From positions 1-10,680 of the forward strand of contig CAMLJR010000106.1 in NCBI GenBank assembly GCA_946480345.1: a stretch of DNA of 10,680 bases. The letters are read 5' to 3'. Both the position numbers and the translations under genes were made by a program. This stretch comes from an uncultured Spongiibacteraceae bacterium (lineage in GTDB: Bacteria; Pseudomonadota; Gammaproteobacteria; Pseudomonadales; CAMLJR01). Shown in pieces: positions 1-6,514 of this stretch. The notes under the pieces are model-generated. The model worked only from the letters and a program-made list of their open reading frames with translations, was not told where the DNA came from and made no database searches. Every line of letters starts with the position of its first letter. The stretch's first letter is position 1.

Positions 1-1056
1 TTCAATCTCGGTTCGCCGAAACAGCTCTGCGAAATTCTCTATGAAAAGCTCGGGTTGCCGGTGACAAAAAAAACGCCGACCGGGTCGCCATCGACCGCCG
101 AGGATGCGCTCGCCGAACTTGCCGAGCAGTACGAGTTGCCGCGCGTGCTGATGGAATATCGCGGGTTGTCGAAGTTGAAATCCACGTACACCGACAAGCT
201 GCCGGAGATGATTGATTCGCGCACGGGTCGGATTCATACCTCCTATCACCAGGCCGTTGCGGCGACCGGTCGTCTGTCATCGACCGATCCGAATTTGCAG
301 AATATTCCGGTCCGCACGCAGGAGGGGCGGCGCATCCGACAGGCGTTTATCGCACCGCCGGGTTACCGCATCGTCGCGGCGGATTACTCGCAGATCGAGC
401 TGCGCATCATGGCGCATTTGTCGGGCGATCAGCGGTTGCTCGATGCCTTCGCGCACGACGAGGATATCCACCGCGCCACAGCCGCCGAGGTTTTTGGCGC
501 GCCGATGGATGCCGTGACGCACGACCAGCGTCGCAGCGCGAAGGCGATCAATTTCGGCTTGATCTACGGCATGTCGGCGTTCGGCTTGGCGAAGCAGCTC
601 GAAATAGGCCGCTCCGAGGCGCAGGCGTATATCGATCGTTATTTCACGCGCTATCCGGGGGTGCGCGAATTCATGGATCGCACCCGCGCCGAAGCGGCGC
701 AGCGCGGCTATGTCGAAACGCTGTTCGGTCGCCGCCTGTATCTCCCCGAAATCAACACGCGCAATGCGCAGCGTCGCCAGGCTGCCGAACGCACTGCCAT
801 CAACGCGCCGATGCAGGGTACCGCAGCGGACATCATCAAAAAGGCGATGGTGGCGATGGATCAATGGCTTTCGGAGGCGCAAGTGCCGGCGCGCATGATC
901 ATGCAGGTGCATGACGAGCTGGTATTCGAAGTCGCGACCGACGCGGTCGAGTCGTTTCGCACTGAAGTGATCGCGCGGATGGCGTCGGCAGCCGAATTGC
1001 TGGTGCCATTAGTGGTCGAGGCAGGCGTTGGCGATAACTGGGATCAGGCGCACTAA
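1..1056 (+). CDS. polA: DNA polymerase I, C-terminal polymerase domain (5'-truncated by window edge)
   Basis: This is the last 351 codons of DNA polymerase I, which fills gaps after excision repair and removes and replaces Okazaki primers. The frame is open from base 1, and the first residues (FNLGSPKQL) are typical of the palm/fingers region, so the ATG-like codons further in are not the true start. The family A motifs are intact. Motif A is DYSQIELR with the catalytic Asp at fragment residue 128. Motif B is [14 protein letters not shown], carrying the Arg, Lys, Phe and Tyr of the O helix. Motif C is QVHDELVFE with the second catalytic Asp at bases 913-915. It ends in TAA about 10 bases before the predicted sRNA promoter. 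The 5'-nuclease and 3'-5' exonuclease domains would lie outside the window. Identity is very secure. Confidence 0.98.
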   Translation, partial: FNLGSPKQLCEILYEKLGLPVTKKTPTGSPSTAEDALAELAEQYELPRVLMEYRGLSKLKSTYTDKLPEMIDSRTGRIHTSYHQAVAATGRLSSTDPNLQNIPVRTQEGRRIRQAFIAPPGYRIVAADYSQIELRIMAHLSGDQRLLDAFAHDEDIHRATAAEVFGAPMDAVTHDQRRSAKAINFGLIYGMSAFGLAKQLEIGRSEAQAYIDRYFTRYPGVREFMDRTRAEAAQRGYVETLFGRRLYLPEINTRNAQRRQAAERTAINAPMQGTAADIIKKAMVAMDQWLSEAQVPARMIMQVHDELVFEVATDAVESFRTEVIARMASAAELLVPLVVEAGVGDNWDQAH

Positions 1057-1065
1057 TCGGGGCGT

Positions 1066-1094
1066 GAACTTCAACCGGTGAGCCTAGTCATAAT
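1066..1094 (+). promoter_or_regulatory. Sigma-E/AlgU-like (ECF) promoter for the polA-engB intergenic sRNA
   Basis: GAACTT at 1066-1071 is an exact match to the -35 of sigma-E/AlgU promoters. It is followed by a 16-base spacer and TCATA at 1088-1092, close to the -10 (TCAAA in E. coli sigma-E, TCTGA for AlgU). An overlapping CATAAT (1089-1094) could serve sigma-70, but no good sigma-70 -35 lies at the right distance. The element begins 9 bases after the polA stop and points into the hairpin-rich gap. ErsA at this locus in P. aeruginosa is known to be AlgU-dependent, which fits. Promoter activity is an inference from motif and spacing. Confidence 0.6.
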
Positions 1095-1098
1095 CCCC

Positions 1099-1214
1099 GT
1101 GGCTCCTGCCACAAGCCCAACCAGGTTTCCAAGGGCCTGATTGGGGTTTTCCAGTGTTTTCCCAGAAGAGCTGGTACTCGGCACGTCACCCCCCAACGCG
1201 TGCCGAGTCTTTTT
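1099..1214 (+). ncRNA. Candidate small regulatory RNA at the Spot 42/ErsA locus
   Basis: The gap between polA and engB looks like a free-standing sRNA gene of about 116 nt. Starting near 1099 it shows three structures in order. First is a 5' hairpin with stem GTGGC/GCCAC (1099-1103 with 1108-1112) and loop TCCT. Second is a 10-bp stem with one mismatch (1116-1125 with 1136-1145). Third is an intrinsic terminator (1176-1214). Between the second and third lies a U/C-rich, probably single-stranded stretch (about 1146-1170) that could bind Hfq. The terminator loop holds six consecutive C residues (1189-1194), able to pair with G-rich ribosome-binding sites. The enteric sRNA Spot 42 (spf) and Pseudomonas ErsA occupy this same gap, but I see no obvious primary-sequence identity to Spot 42. 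A long polA 3' UTR is the alternative. Confidence 0.6.
1176..1214 (+). terminator. Rho-independent terminator (sRNA/polA)
   Basis: A perfect 10-bp stem (ACTCGGCACG at 1176-1185 with CGTGCCGAGT at 1199-1208) encloses a 13-base C-rich loop and is followed by CTTTTTATT. The T-run is only on the plus-strand 3' side, so it terminates rightward transcription from polA or the sRNA. The engB stop codon (1213-1215 on the minus strand) overlaps the T-tract, so the convergent genes share this end. Confidence 0.9.
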
Positions 1215-1860
1215 ATTCGCTTTCCGCAGTCGATGACTCGGCCTGAGTCAGCAGCCAGCGATCGAGCTGCTGCTGTAATTCTTCCAGCCCCCGATTATTA
1301 AGCGCAGAAAACAACTGCACGGTGACGTCCGGAATTTTCTTTGCCGCCAGCGCTTGCTGTACGTTTAGCAGCGCAGTTTTGCTCGCACCGAACGCGAGCT
1401 TGTCGGCTTTTGTTAACAGCACATGGACGGGCATTGCGCTGTGCGTGGCCCAGTCCAGCAGTTGCAGATCGAACGGCTGCAGCGGATGGCGGATATCCAT
1501 CAACAACACCAGCCCCCGCAAGCTGGCGCGCTTACTTAAATAGGCTTCCAAGTGCCGCTGCCACGCCTCCTTCACCGCCAGTGGGACTTTCGCGAAGCCG
1601 TAACCCGGCAGGTCGACCAGGCGATGCAATTCGCCGAGCGCAAAAAAATTCAGCAATTGGGTGCGTCCGGGTGTCTTACTCGTGCGCGCCAGTTTGTGAT
1701 TGCCGGTCAGCGCATTGATGGCGCTCGATTTGCCCGCGTTCGAGCGACCGGCGAAGGCAACCTCTGCGCCTTCGTCCGGCGGGCATTCGCGCAAGGTCGG
1801 AGCGCTGATAAGAAAGTGCGCGCCGCGATAATTGATCGTGGATTTCTCTGGGGGATTCAT
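1213..1860 (-). CDS. engB: Ribosome biogenesis/cell division GTPase EngB (YihA/YsxC)
   Basis: A 215-residue TrmE-Era-EngA-EngB-Septin-like GTPase, essential in many bacteria for late large-subunit ribosome assembly and needed for normal septation. All G motifs are visible: G1 P-loop GRSNAGKSS (38-46), G2 region with TPGRTQ (63-68), G3 DLPGYG (83-88), G4 TKAD (150-153) and G5 in FSALNN near 184. Length is normal for the family. The ATG at 1858-1860 is used because the conserved N-terminus ([13 protein letters not shown]) follows at once. No strong Shine-Dalgarno is visible before it. It converges on polA and the sRNA and is divergent from the cytochrome genes, as in Pseudomonas. Confidence 0.97.
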   Translation of the reverse strand: MNPPEKSTINYRGAHFLISAPTLRECPPDEGAEVAFAGRSNAGKSSAINALTGNHKLARTSKTPGRTQLLNFFALGELHRLVDLPGYGFAKVPLAVKEAWQRHLEAYLSKRASLRGLVLLMDIRHPLQPFDLQLLDWATHSAMPVHVLLTKADKLAFGASKTALLNVQQALAAKKIPDVTVQLFSALNNRGLEELQQQLDRWLLTQAESSTAESE

Positions 1861-1883
1861 GAATTTATTGACCGGTATGGATG

Positions 1884-1911
1884 GTGACGCAAAGTGACGA
1901 TCAGTTATAAT
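1884..1911 (+). promoter_or_regulatory. Probable sigma-70 promoter for the cytochrome c5/c4 genes
   Basis: A perfect TATAAT (1906-1911) is preceded by GTGACG (1884-1889, four of six matches to TTGACA) with a 16-base spacer. Transcription would begin near 1918, giving a leader of about 100 bases that opens with a small hairpin (GCCGT 1915-1919 with ACGGC 1927-1931). The TTATAA core is self-complementary, so the same box could also act leftwards for engB, but I see no convincing -35 on that strand. Confidence 0.55.
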
Positions 1912-2018
1912 GCCGCCGTTTTTCGTACGGCTATTAGCATGTTGATGCGAGTCGTATGGCGTTTGAGTGATGGCCGGTCATGATACCCGCCGCTCTACAC
2001 CCCTGTAAGAGGTTCGCT

Positions 2019-2324
2019 ATGAAAAAGTTGTTTGTCGGTGTTTTGCTCGCTGCAGTTTCTTGCGTTGCCGCCGCCGCTGATGACCAAGCGGTCGTCGCTC
2101 GTTACAACAAAAGCTGTATGGTTTGTCACGCGTCAGGCGTTGCGAATGCGCCGAAAACAGGTTCAGAAGCCGATTGGAAACCTCGTCTTGCTAAAGGCAT
2201 GGATCCATTGGTAGCTAGCGTTAAAACGGGTATGAATGCGATGCCGCCGCGCGGTATGTGCAATGACTGCACCGATGCGGACTACAAAGCGCTGATCAAC
2301 TACATGGCCACACCGAAGAAATAA
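2019..2324 (+). CDS. Cytochrome c5 family periplasmic c-type cytochrome
   Basis: A 101-residue secreted monohaem cytochrome. A signal peptide (MKKLFVGVLLAAV, then AAAA before DDQ) predicts cleavage near residue 20. The haem attachment site is CMVCH (residues 33-37), and Met75 in the MPPRG motif is the likely sixth iron ligand. Cys81 and Cys84 (MCNDC) are the extra pair typical of the c5 subfamily, where they form a disulfide. The start at 2019 is chosen over an earlier in-frame ATG at 1980 because AAGAGG lies just upstream of it and the signal peptide begins there. It is 48 bases ahead of cytochrome c4, so the two are probably one transcript carrying electrons from the bc1 side to terminal oxidases. 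Subfamily assignment rests on motifs and length. Confidence 0.92.
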   Translation: MKKLFVGVLLAAVSCVAAAADDQAVVARYNKSCMVCHASGVANAPKTGSEADWKPRLAKGMDPLVASVKTGMNAMPPRGMCNDCTDADYKALINYMATPKK

Positions 2325-2332
2325 TTCAAAGA

Positions 2333-2353
2333 GCACGGCGTCCCGCGCCGTGC
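2333..2353 (+). other. Intercistronic hairpin between cytochrome c5 and c4
   Basis: A perfect 8-bp GC-rich stem (GCACGGCG 2333-2340 with CGCCGTGC 2346-2353, loop TCCCG) begins 9 bases after the c5 stop. No T-run follows, so it is not a standard intrinsic terminator. It more likely stabilises the 3' end of the c5 message, marks a processing site, or attenuates read-through into c4, giving unequal amounts of the two cytochromes. Confidence 0.5.
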
Positions 2354-2372
2354 CATTCCGGGTGCGAAATAA

Positions 2373-2999
2373 ATGAGAACAATCGTTTTAGCCGGTGCAG
2401 TTTTATTGGGTTTGGGCAATTCATTCGCGATCGCTGCGGGCGATGCCGCAGCCGGTCAGGCTAAAGCAGCGGTTTGCGTAGCGTGCCACGGCGCGGATGG
2501 TAACAGCCCCGCGCCAGCGTTTCCCAAGCTGGCCGGTCAAGGCGAACGCTATCTGATCAAGCAAATCACCGATATCAAAACCAAGGTTCGCGTGGTGCCG
2601 CAGATGATGGGCCTCGTAGATAATCTGAGCGATCAGGATATCGCCGACATCTCCGCGCATTACGCCGCGCAGAAAGGCGCGGCCAATCAAGCCAAAAAAG
2701 ACACGCTTGCCAAAGGTGAACAGATTTATCGCGGCGGTATTCGCGATAAAGGCGTGCCGGCTTGCGCGGCTTGCCATGCACCGGACGGCATCGGTAACGC
2801 AGCTGCCGGTTTCCCGCGGCTGAGCGGACAACATGCCGACTATATTGCTACGCAATTGAAGGCATATCGCTCTGCGGCGGATGGCGATCAAAGCGGCCGT
2901 GCGAACGATGGCGATACCAAACCGATGCGCAGCATTGGCGCCCGTCTCAGCGACAGTGAAATCGCGGCGTTGGCAAACTACATTTCCGGCCTGCATTAA
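2373..2999 (+). CDS. cc4: Dihaem cytochrome c4
   Basis: A 208-residue two-domain periplasmic dihaem cytochrome that donates electrons to terminal oxidases such as the cbb3 type. A signal peptide (residues 1 to about 22, ending FAIAA before GDAAAG) is followed by two homologous haem domains. The first has CVACH (35-39) and a likely axial Met at 78 or 79. The second has CAACH (131-135) with a likely axial Met in TKPMRSIGARLS near residue 186. The repeated FPKLAGQ and FPRLSGQ segments show the internal duplication. The ATG at 2373 has only a weak GGTG ahead of it, so translation may depend partly on the upstream gene. A strong terminator follows 19 bases after the stop. Confidence 0.96.
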   Translation: MRTIVLAGAVLLGLGNSFAIAAGDAAAGQAKAAVCVACHGADGNSPAPAFPKLAGQGERYLIKQITDIKTKVRVVPQMMGLVDNLSDQDIADISAHYAAQKGAANQAKKDTLAKGEQIYRGGIRDKGVPACAACHAPDGIGNAAAGFPRLSGQHADYIATQLKAYRSAADGDQSGRANDGDTKPMRSIGARLSDSEIAALANYISGLH

Positions 3000-3018
3000 G
3001 GCGGTATCGCAGCTGTAC

Positions 3019-3048
3019 AAAGGTGGCTCAAAGCCACCTTTTTTGTTT
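3019..3048 (+). terminator. Rho-independent terminator after cytochrome c4
   Basis: AAAGGTGGCT (3019-3028) pairs perfectly with AGCCACCTTT (3032-3041) across a CAA loop, followed by a run of T ending at 3044 and then GTTT. It closes the c5-c4 transcript and implies that dsbA has its own promoter in 3045-3138, where I could not identify a convincing -35/-10 pair. Confidence 0.92.
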
Positions 3049-3092
3049 ACCGAATTGCTTACAAAAACTTAACGCGTTTGTGTGCCGCATTA

Positions 3093-3161
3093 GTGCAACG
3101 CGGTACGAGATGATTAGTCCAATGCTCGAACTCAACCTGGAGGTTAAGCAATGCGTTGCAT
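3093..3161 (+). promoter_or_regulatory. Long-range inverted repeat covering the dsbA start codon
   Basis: TGCAACGC (3094-3101) is the exact reverse complement of GCGTTGCA (3153-3160), which begins at the G of the dsbA ATG. G-U pairs extend the stem at both ends. In the mRNA this would bury the start codon and put the GGAGG ribosome-binding site (3139-3143) in the loop. The upstream arm could alternatively pair with CGCGTT at 3073-3078 to form a 6-bp hairpin. Function requires a transcript beginning upstream of about 3093. It may be chance. Confidence 0.25.
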
Positions 3162-3816
3162 GAAATTATTTCTGCTGTCAGTTATTGGCCTGTTTGCCGC
3201 TGCGGTACAGGCGCAACCCGAGCCATTCCAAGAGGGCGTGCACTATGTCCGTTTGGCGGAGCCGGTGCGGCCTCGCGATCCGACAAAAATCGAAGTTGTC
3301 GAAGTATTCCAATACGGCTGCACGCATTGTTATCGCTTTGAGCCGTTGGTTAAAGCGTGGGCCAAAACGGTGGCGAGCGATGTCGATTTCTACCAGCTGC
3401 CGGTGATTTGGAATGCCACGGGTCAATTACATGCGCAGGCATTCTATGCAGCGCAGGCGCTCGGTGTGTTATCGAAAACGCACGAGGCGATGTTTGCGGC
3501 GATCCACGACCAAAACAACATGCTTAATTCGAAGGAAAAAATTCAGCAGATATTCGTCAACGCCGGCGTGAACGCCGAACAATTCAACAAAGCGTTTGAT
3601 GCATTCGGGGTTACCAGCCAAATCAATCAGGCAAAAGCCCGCGCACTGAGCTATAAGATCGAAGGCACGCCGGAGTTGATCGTTGCGGGTAAATATCGCA
3701 TCAGTGGCCGCGGCTTCTCCGGTGCCGATGCGACTGAAGGCGGTATGCATCGAAAAATGTTGCAGGCGGCGGATTATCTGATCGCGAAAGAGCGGCAACA
3801 AAAACCCAAAAAATAG
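3151..3816 (+). CDS. dsbA: Periplasmic thiol:disulfide oxidoreductase DsbA
   Basis: A 221-residue thioredoxin-fold protein that introduces disulfides into exported proteins and is reoxidised by DsbB. A signal peptide (residues 1-21, AVQA before QPEP) precedes the DsbA start motif FQEGVHY. The redox site is Y-G-C57-T-H-C60-Y within FQYGCTHCYRFEP. Most DsbA proteins have C-P-H-C, so Thr replaces Pro here. The cis-proline loop is present (EGTPELIVAGKY). A good GGAGG (3139-3143), 7 bases from the ATG at 3151, decides the start over the ATG at 3160. The diguanylate cyclase begins 26 bases after the stop and is probably co-transcribed. Its substrates may include the cysteine-rich exported proteins coded nearby (inference). 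Confidence 0.95.
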   Translation: MRCMKLFLLSVIGLFAAAVQAQPEPFQEGVHYVRLAEPVRPRDPTKIEVVEVFQYGCTHCYRFEPLVKAWAKTVASDVDFYQLPVIWNATGQLHAQAFYAAQALGVLSKTHEAMFAAIHDQNNMLNSKEKIQQIFVNAGVNAEQFNKAFDAFGVTSQINQAKARALSYKIEGTPELIVAGKYRISGRGFSGADATEGGMHRKMLQAADYLIAKERQQKPKK

Positions 3817-3842
3817 AATCCATCTAAACACAATAACAACAA

Positions 3843-5597
3843 ATGACATCTGACTCGCGCGGGAACACAGATCGGCAAGCAATCGAAAGGTTGCTTTGCC
3901 GAGCTTCATCAAGAATTGCAGTAGCGGCCCACGGTATCGATCGACAGCTCGATAAGCAGCTGGCCGAACTTCGACAATTGCTGCGTCGCGATATCGAAGA
4001 TCCGCGACCGCTCGCACGGTTGATCGATGAGATCGATGCGCGCATCAAGGTGGTCGATGACGAGCGCGATCAGCGCAGCGATATTCTGCAAACCGCATTG
4101 CAACGCCTGACCTCCCAACTGCTCGATTGCAAACCAAACGCCGACGTCGCGCGCGAATTAAAAGCGATGCAGAAGCAATTGAAGCGCATCGATGTCGATG
4201 GCGATGAAATGAAACTGCTATCGCGCTTGCCCGTGTTGCAGGGACGAGTGCTCGCCGGCGATCCGACTGCGCGCACTGGCTTGCTAACGCGCATATTCGG
4301 CCGCAACGGTGCGGAATTGGCGGCAGCAGCGCCGACGCCGACCGAACATGCTGCGCATGTTGTCGAGGACGATGAAGATTCTGTCGCTAGCGAAGAAGTA
4401 GAAAGCGTGCAAATTGTCGCGCCGGCGGAAATCGTTCAGCCATCGCGCGATGTTCCAAATAGCAATGCAAGCAGCCAAACCGACAGTGTCGAAAACGATC
4501 AGGCTGTTATCGAAGAATCGATCGAACCGACGAGTCAACAAGAGCCGCCGTTCACGCGGATCAGCAACGCCGTTTGTCAGGTACTCGATCATTTGCTGAA
4601 ACAAATCGATCCGCCGCCTTCGGCGAGTGACGATCACCGCCGCGCCTGCGAACAAGTAGCGAAGGGGTTGAATTGGTACGAGCTGGTTTCCGTACTCGAA
4701 CAGGTCAGCATGATTGTGCTCGCTGCGTTGCAACGCAGCGAAGTTGAATTTCAGAACTTTTTGCTCGGTATTAACGAGCGCCTGAGCGATGCACATCGTG
4801 CGCTCGATTTTTCGCGTGCGAGTCAATTACAGCGTCAGCATGCCGATGCAAACCTAAATGAAGTCGTGCGCGGTGAAGTCGCGGAAATGCAAGCGAGCGT
4901 CGAGCAGGCGTCGCATCTTGACCAATTGAAGGCCGATATCGGCTCGCGTCTCGATGGTATCGTCGGAGCGCTCGATGAGCACAAAGTGTCGGAGCAAAAT
5001 CGTCAGCGCGATTTAGAAAGCCAGCTCGATACATTGAACAAGCGGCTGCGCGAAATGGAATCGCAATCGGCGCAAATCGAGCAACGCATGCTCGAACAAC
5101 AGCGCTTGGCGTTACTCGATTCGCTGACGCAGCTGCCAAATCGCAATGCCTATGAGCAGCGTCTGACATACGAATATGAGCGCTGGCAGCGTTACCAGCG
5201 GCCGTTAGTGTTAGCGGTGTGCGATCTCGATCACTTCAAATCGATCAACGATAATTTTGGTCACCTCGCCGGCGATAAAGTGCTGCGCATCATTGCGAAA
5301 ACACTGCGCGATCGATTGCGCAAAACGGATTTCGTCGCGCGTTTTGGTGGTGAGGAATTCGTGATCCTGATGCCCGAAACCGAACGGCAGGAAGCACTGC
5401 AAACACTCGATGCCATTCGTCAAGCCGTGGCTGCGAGTCCATTTCATTTTCGCGACAAGCCGGTCGCTATCACGTTATCGGTCGGGATCGCGATATTTTC
5501 CGACACGGCGACCTCCGACCATGTCTTCGAGCGTGCGGACACCGCGCTGTATCAAGCCAAACAAGCCGGCAGAAACTGCTGCGTCGTCGCAGACTAA
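3843..5597 (+). CDS. Soluble GGDEF-domain diguanylate cyclase
   Basis: A 584-residue cytoplasmic protein predicted to make cyclic di-GMP from two GTP. No membrane segment is visible. Residues 1 to about 145 are helical and charged. Residues about 155-235 are an acidic low-complexity linker. Residues 237 to about 330 are a second helical block (ISNAVCQVLDHLL, GLNWYELV, FLLGINERL). A coiled coil about 340-425 leads into the GGDEF domain, which begins at D426 (DSLTQLPNRNAY). D461 (DLDHFK) and GGEEF (502-506) are the metal/active-site residues. RKTD (493-496), five residues before GGEEF, is a complete product-inhibition I-site. The gene follows dsbA as PA5487 (DgcH) does in Pseudomonas. No Shine-Dalgarno is visible before the ATG, and an in-frame TAA at 3834-3836 rules out an upstream start, so an A/C-rich leader may serve instead. 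The input sensed by the N-terminus is unknown. Confidence 0.93.
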   Translation: MTSDSRGNTDRQAIERLLCRASSRIAVAAHGIDRQLDKQLAELRQLLRRDIEDPRPLARLIDEIDARIKVVDDERDQRSDILQTALQRLTSQLLDCKPNADVARELKAMQKQLKRIDVDGDEMKLLSRLPVLQGRVLAGDPTARTGLLTRIFGRNGAELAAAAPTPTEHAAHVVEDDEDSVASEEVESVQIVAPAEIVQPSRDVPNSNASSQTDSVENDQAVIEESIEPTSQQEPPFTRISNAVCQVLDHLLKQIDPPPSASDDHRRACEQVAKGLNWYELVSVLEQVSMIVLAALQRSEVEFQNFLLGINERLSDAHRALDFSRASQLQRQHADANLNEVVRGEVAEMQASVEQASHLDQLKADIGSRLDGIVGALDEHKVSEQNRQRDLESQLDTLNKRLREMESQSAQIEQRMLEQQRLALLDSLTQLPNRNAYEQRLTYEYERWQRYQRPLVLAVCDLDHFKSINDNFGHLAGDKVLRIIAKTLRDRLRKTDFVARFGGEEFVILMPETERQEALQTLDAIRQAVAASPFHFRDKPVAITLSVGIAIFSDTATSDHVFERADTALYQAKQAGRNCCVVAD

Positions 5598-5709
5598 ACC
5601 TTATTTTCTTTCTATCTGCTATTGCGATGAACGCTGCGCGCGATTAACTTCGTTTGCGAGCAATTCATGGCGCGCTGCTACCTATGCTTGATGTAGCAAG
5701 GACAAAGTA

Positions 5710-6483
5710 ATGACTGAACCCAAAGTAAAGATCGAATATCGCGATCGTATCGCCCGGCTGACATTAAACCGGCCGGAAGCGTACAACGCATTCAACAGCG
5801 AATTGCGAGCGGGCATGCTCGATGCGATAACCGAATTGAAACGTCGCACCGATATTCGCGTAATCGTTCTCACCGCGAACGGTAAAGGTTTTTGTGCGGG
5901 CGCCGATTTGCGCGAAGGCATTCCACCATCTGTATCGTTGCAAATTCATAATGAATACGAACCGTTTCTGCTCGGTTTGCGCCGGCTCGATCAGGTTGTG
6001 CTCGCTGCGGTCAACGGTGCGTGCGCTGGAATCGGTTGTGCATTGTTGGCTGCGACCGATCTCGCGGTAATGGCCGAGGATGCGTATCTACAATTGGCAT
6101 TCAGCAAAATTGCATTGGTACCTGACGGCGGCGTCAGCTGGGAGTTGGTGAGAGCGGTCGGCTACAAACGTGCATTTCGATTGTTGATGGAAGCTGGCCG
6201 TCTCAGCGCCGACGAATGTCTGCAATACGGCATCGTCAACGAAGTGGTCGGCGCTGCGGATTTACAAGCACGCACATGGCAATGGGCAGAACAAATCGCC
6301 GAGCTATCGCCGAGCGCCAACGCGTTGACCAAGCGAGTGTTACGGCAGTCGTTAGAGCTTTCGTTGCCGGCGACAATCGCACTGGAGGCACAAATGCAGG
6401 ATATCGCATCAACCAGCGCCGATTGTGCCGAAGGCATTAATGCATTTCTGGAAAAACGTAAGCCGGTTTATCCCGGAAAATGA
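5710..6483 (+). CDS. Enoyl-CoA hydratase/isomerase (crotonase) family protein, PaaG-like active site
   Basis: A 257-residue crotonase-fold enzyme acting on acyl-CoA thioesters. The N-terminus (RIARLTLNRPEAYNAFN) and the two oxyanion-hole regions are clear: GFCAGADL (60-67) and NGACAGIGCALL (102-113). The usual hydratase Glu (Glu144 in the rat mitochondrial enzyme) is Ala111 here, and the second Glu (Glu164) is replaced by the ALVPDGG segment with Asp139. PaaG-type isomerases share this Ala/Asn plus Asp pattern and use the Asp for double-bond or epoxide/oxepin isomerisation. An isomerase is therefore more likely than a classic beta-oxidation hydratase, but the substrate cannot be told from sequence. 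AAGGA (5698-5702), 7 bases before the ATG, supports the start. The 112-base gap before it contains no clear terminator or promoter. It converges on the SDR gene with a 31-base gap. Confidence 0.93.
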   Translation: MTEPKVKIEYRDRIARLTLNRPEAYNAFNSELRAGMLDAITELKRRTDIRVIVLTANGKGFCAGADLREGIPPSVSLQIHNEYEPFLLGLRRLDQVVLAAVNGACAGIGCALLAATDLAVMAEDAYLQLAFSKIALVPDGGVSWELVRAVGYKRAFRLLMEAGRLSADECLQYGIVNEVVGAADLQARTWQWAEQIAELSPSANALTKRVLRQSLELSLPATIALEAQMQDIASTSADCAEGINAFLEKRKPVYPGK

Positions 6484-6514
6484 TTACCCGGAAATAACAA
6501 TTCAAATAATCCGG

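Noticed and set aside
277..912. 211-codon open frame on the minus strand opposite polA
   Set aside because: It lies antisense to invariant polymerase motifs, its translation is Arg/His-rich and resembles no family, and it has no ribosome-binding site: a codon-bias shadow.
2061..2063. Cys15 in the cytochrome c5 leader as a lipoprotein attachment site
   Set aside because: The preceding residues (AVS) lack the usual Leu-type -3 residue, and a normal AAAA signal peptidase I site follows. Soluble periplasmic cytochrome is more likely.
2421..3020. 199-codon minus-strand frame opposite cytochrome c4
   Set aside because: Antisense to both haem motifs and crosses the c4 terminator, with no recognisable protein features.
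3469..4017. 182-codon minus-strand frame spanning the end of dsbA and the start of the GGDEF gene
   Set aside because: It covers two well-supported plus-strand genes, and its composition is that of a reverse-frame translation.
4284..4826. 180-codon minus-strand frame opposite the GGDEF gene linker
   Set aside because: Another reverse shadow, with no start signal and no family resemblance.
6472..6494. Direct repeat CCCGGAAA (6472-6479 and 6487-6494) at the end of the crotonase gene
   Set aside because: Two 8-base copies, one inside coding sequence, with no hairpin or mobile-element context: chance similarity.
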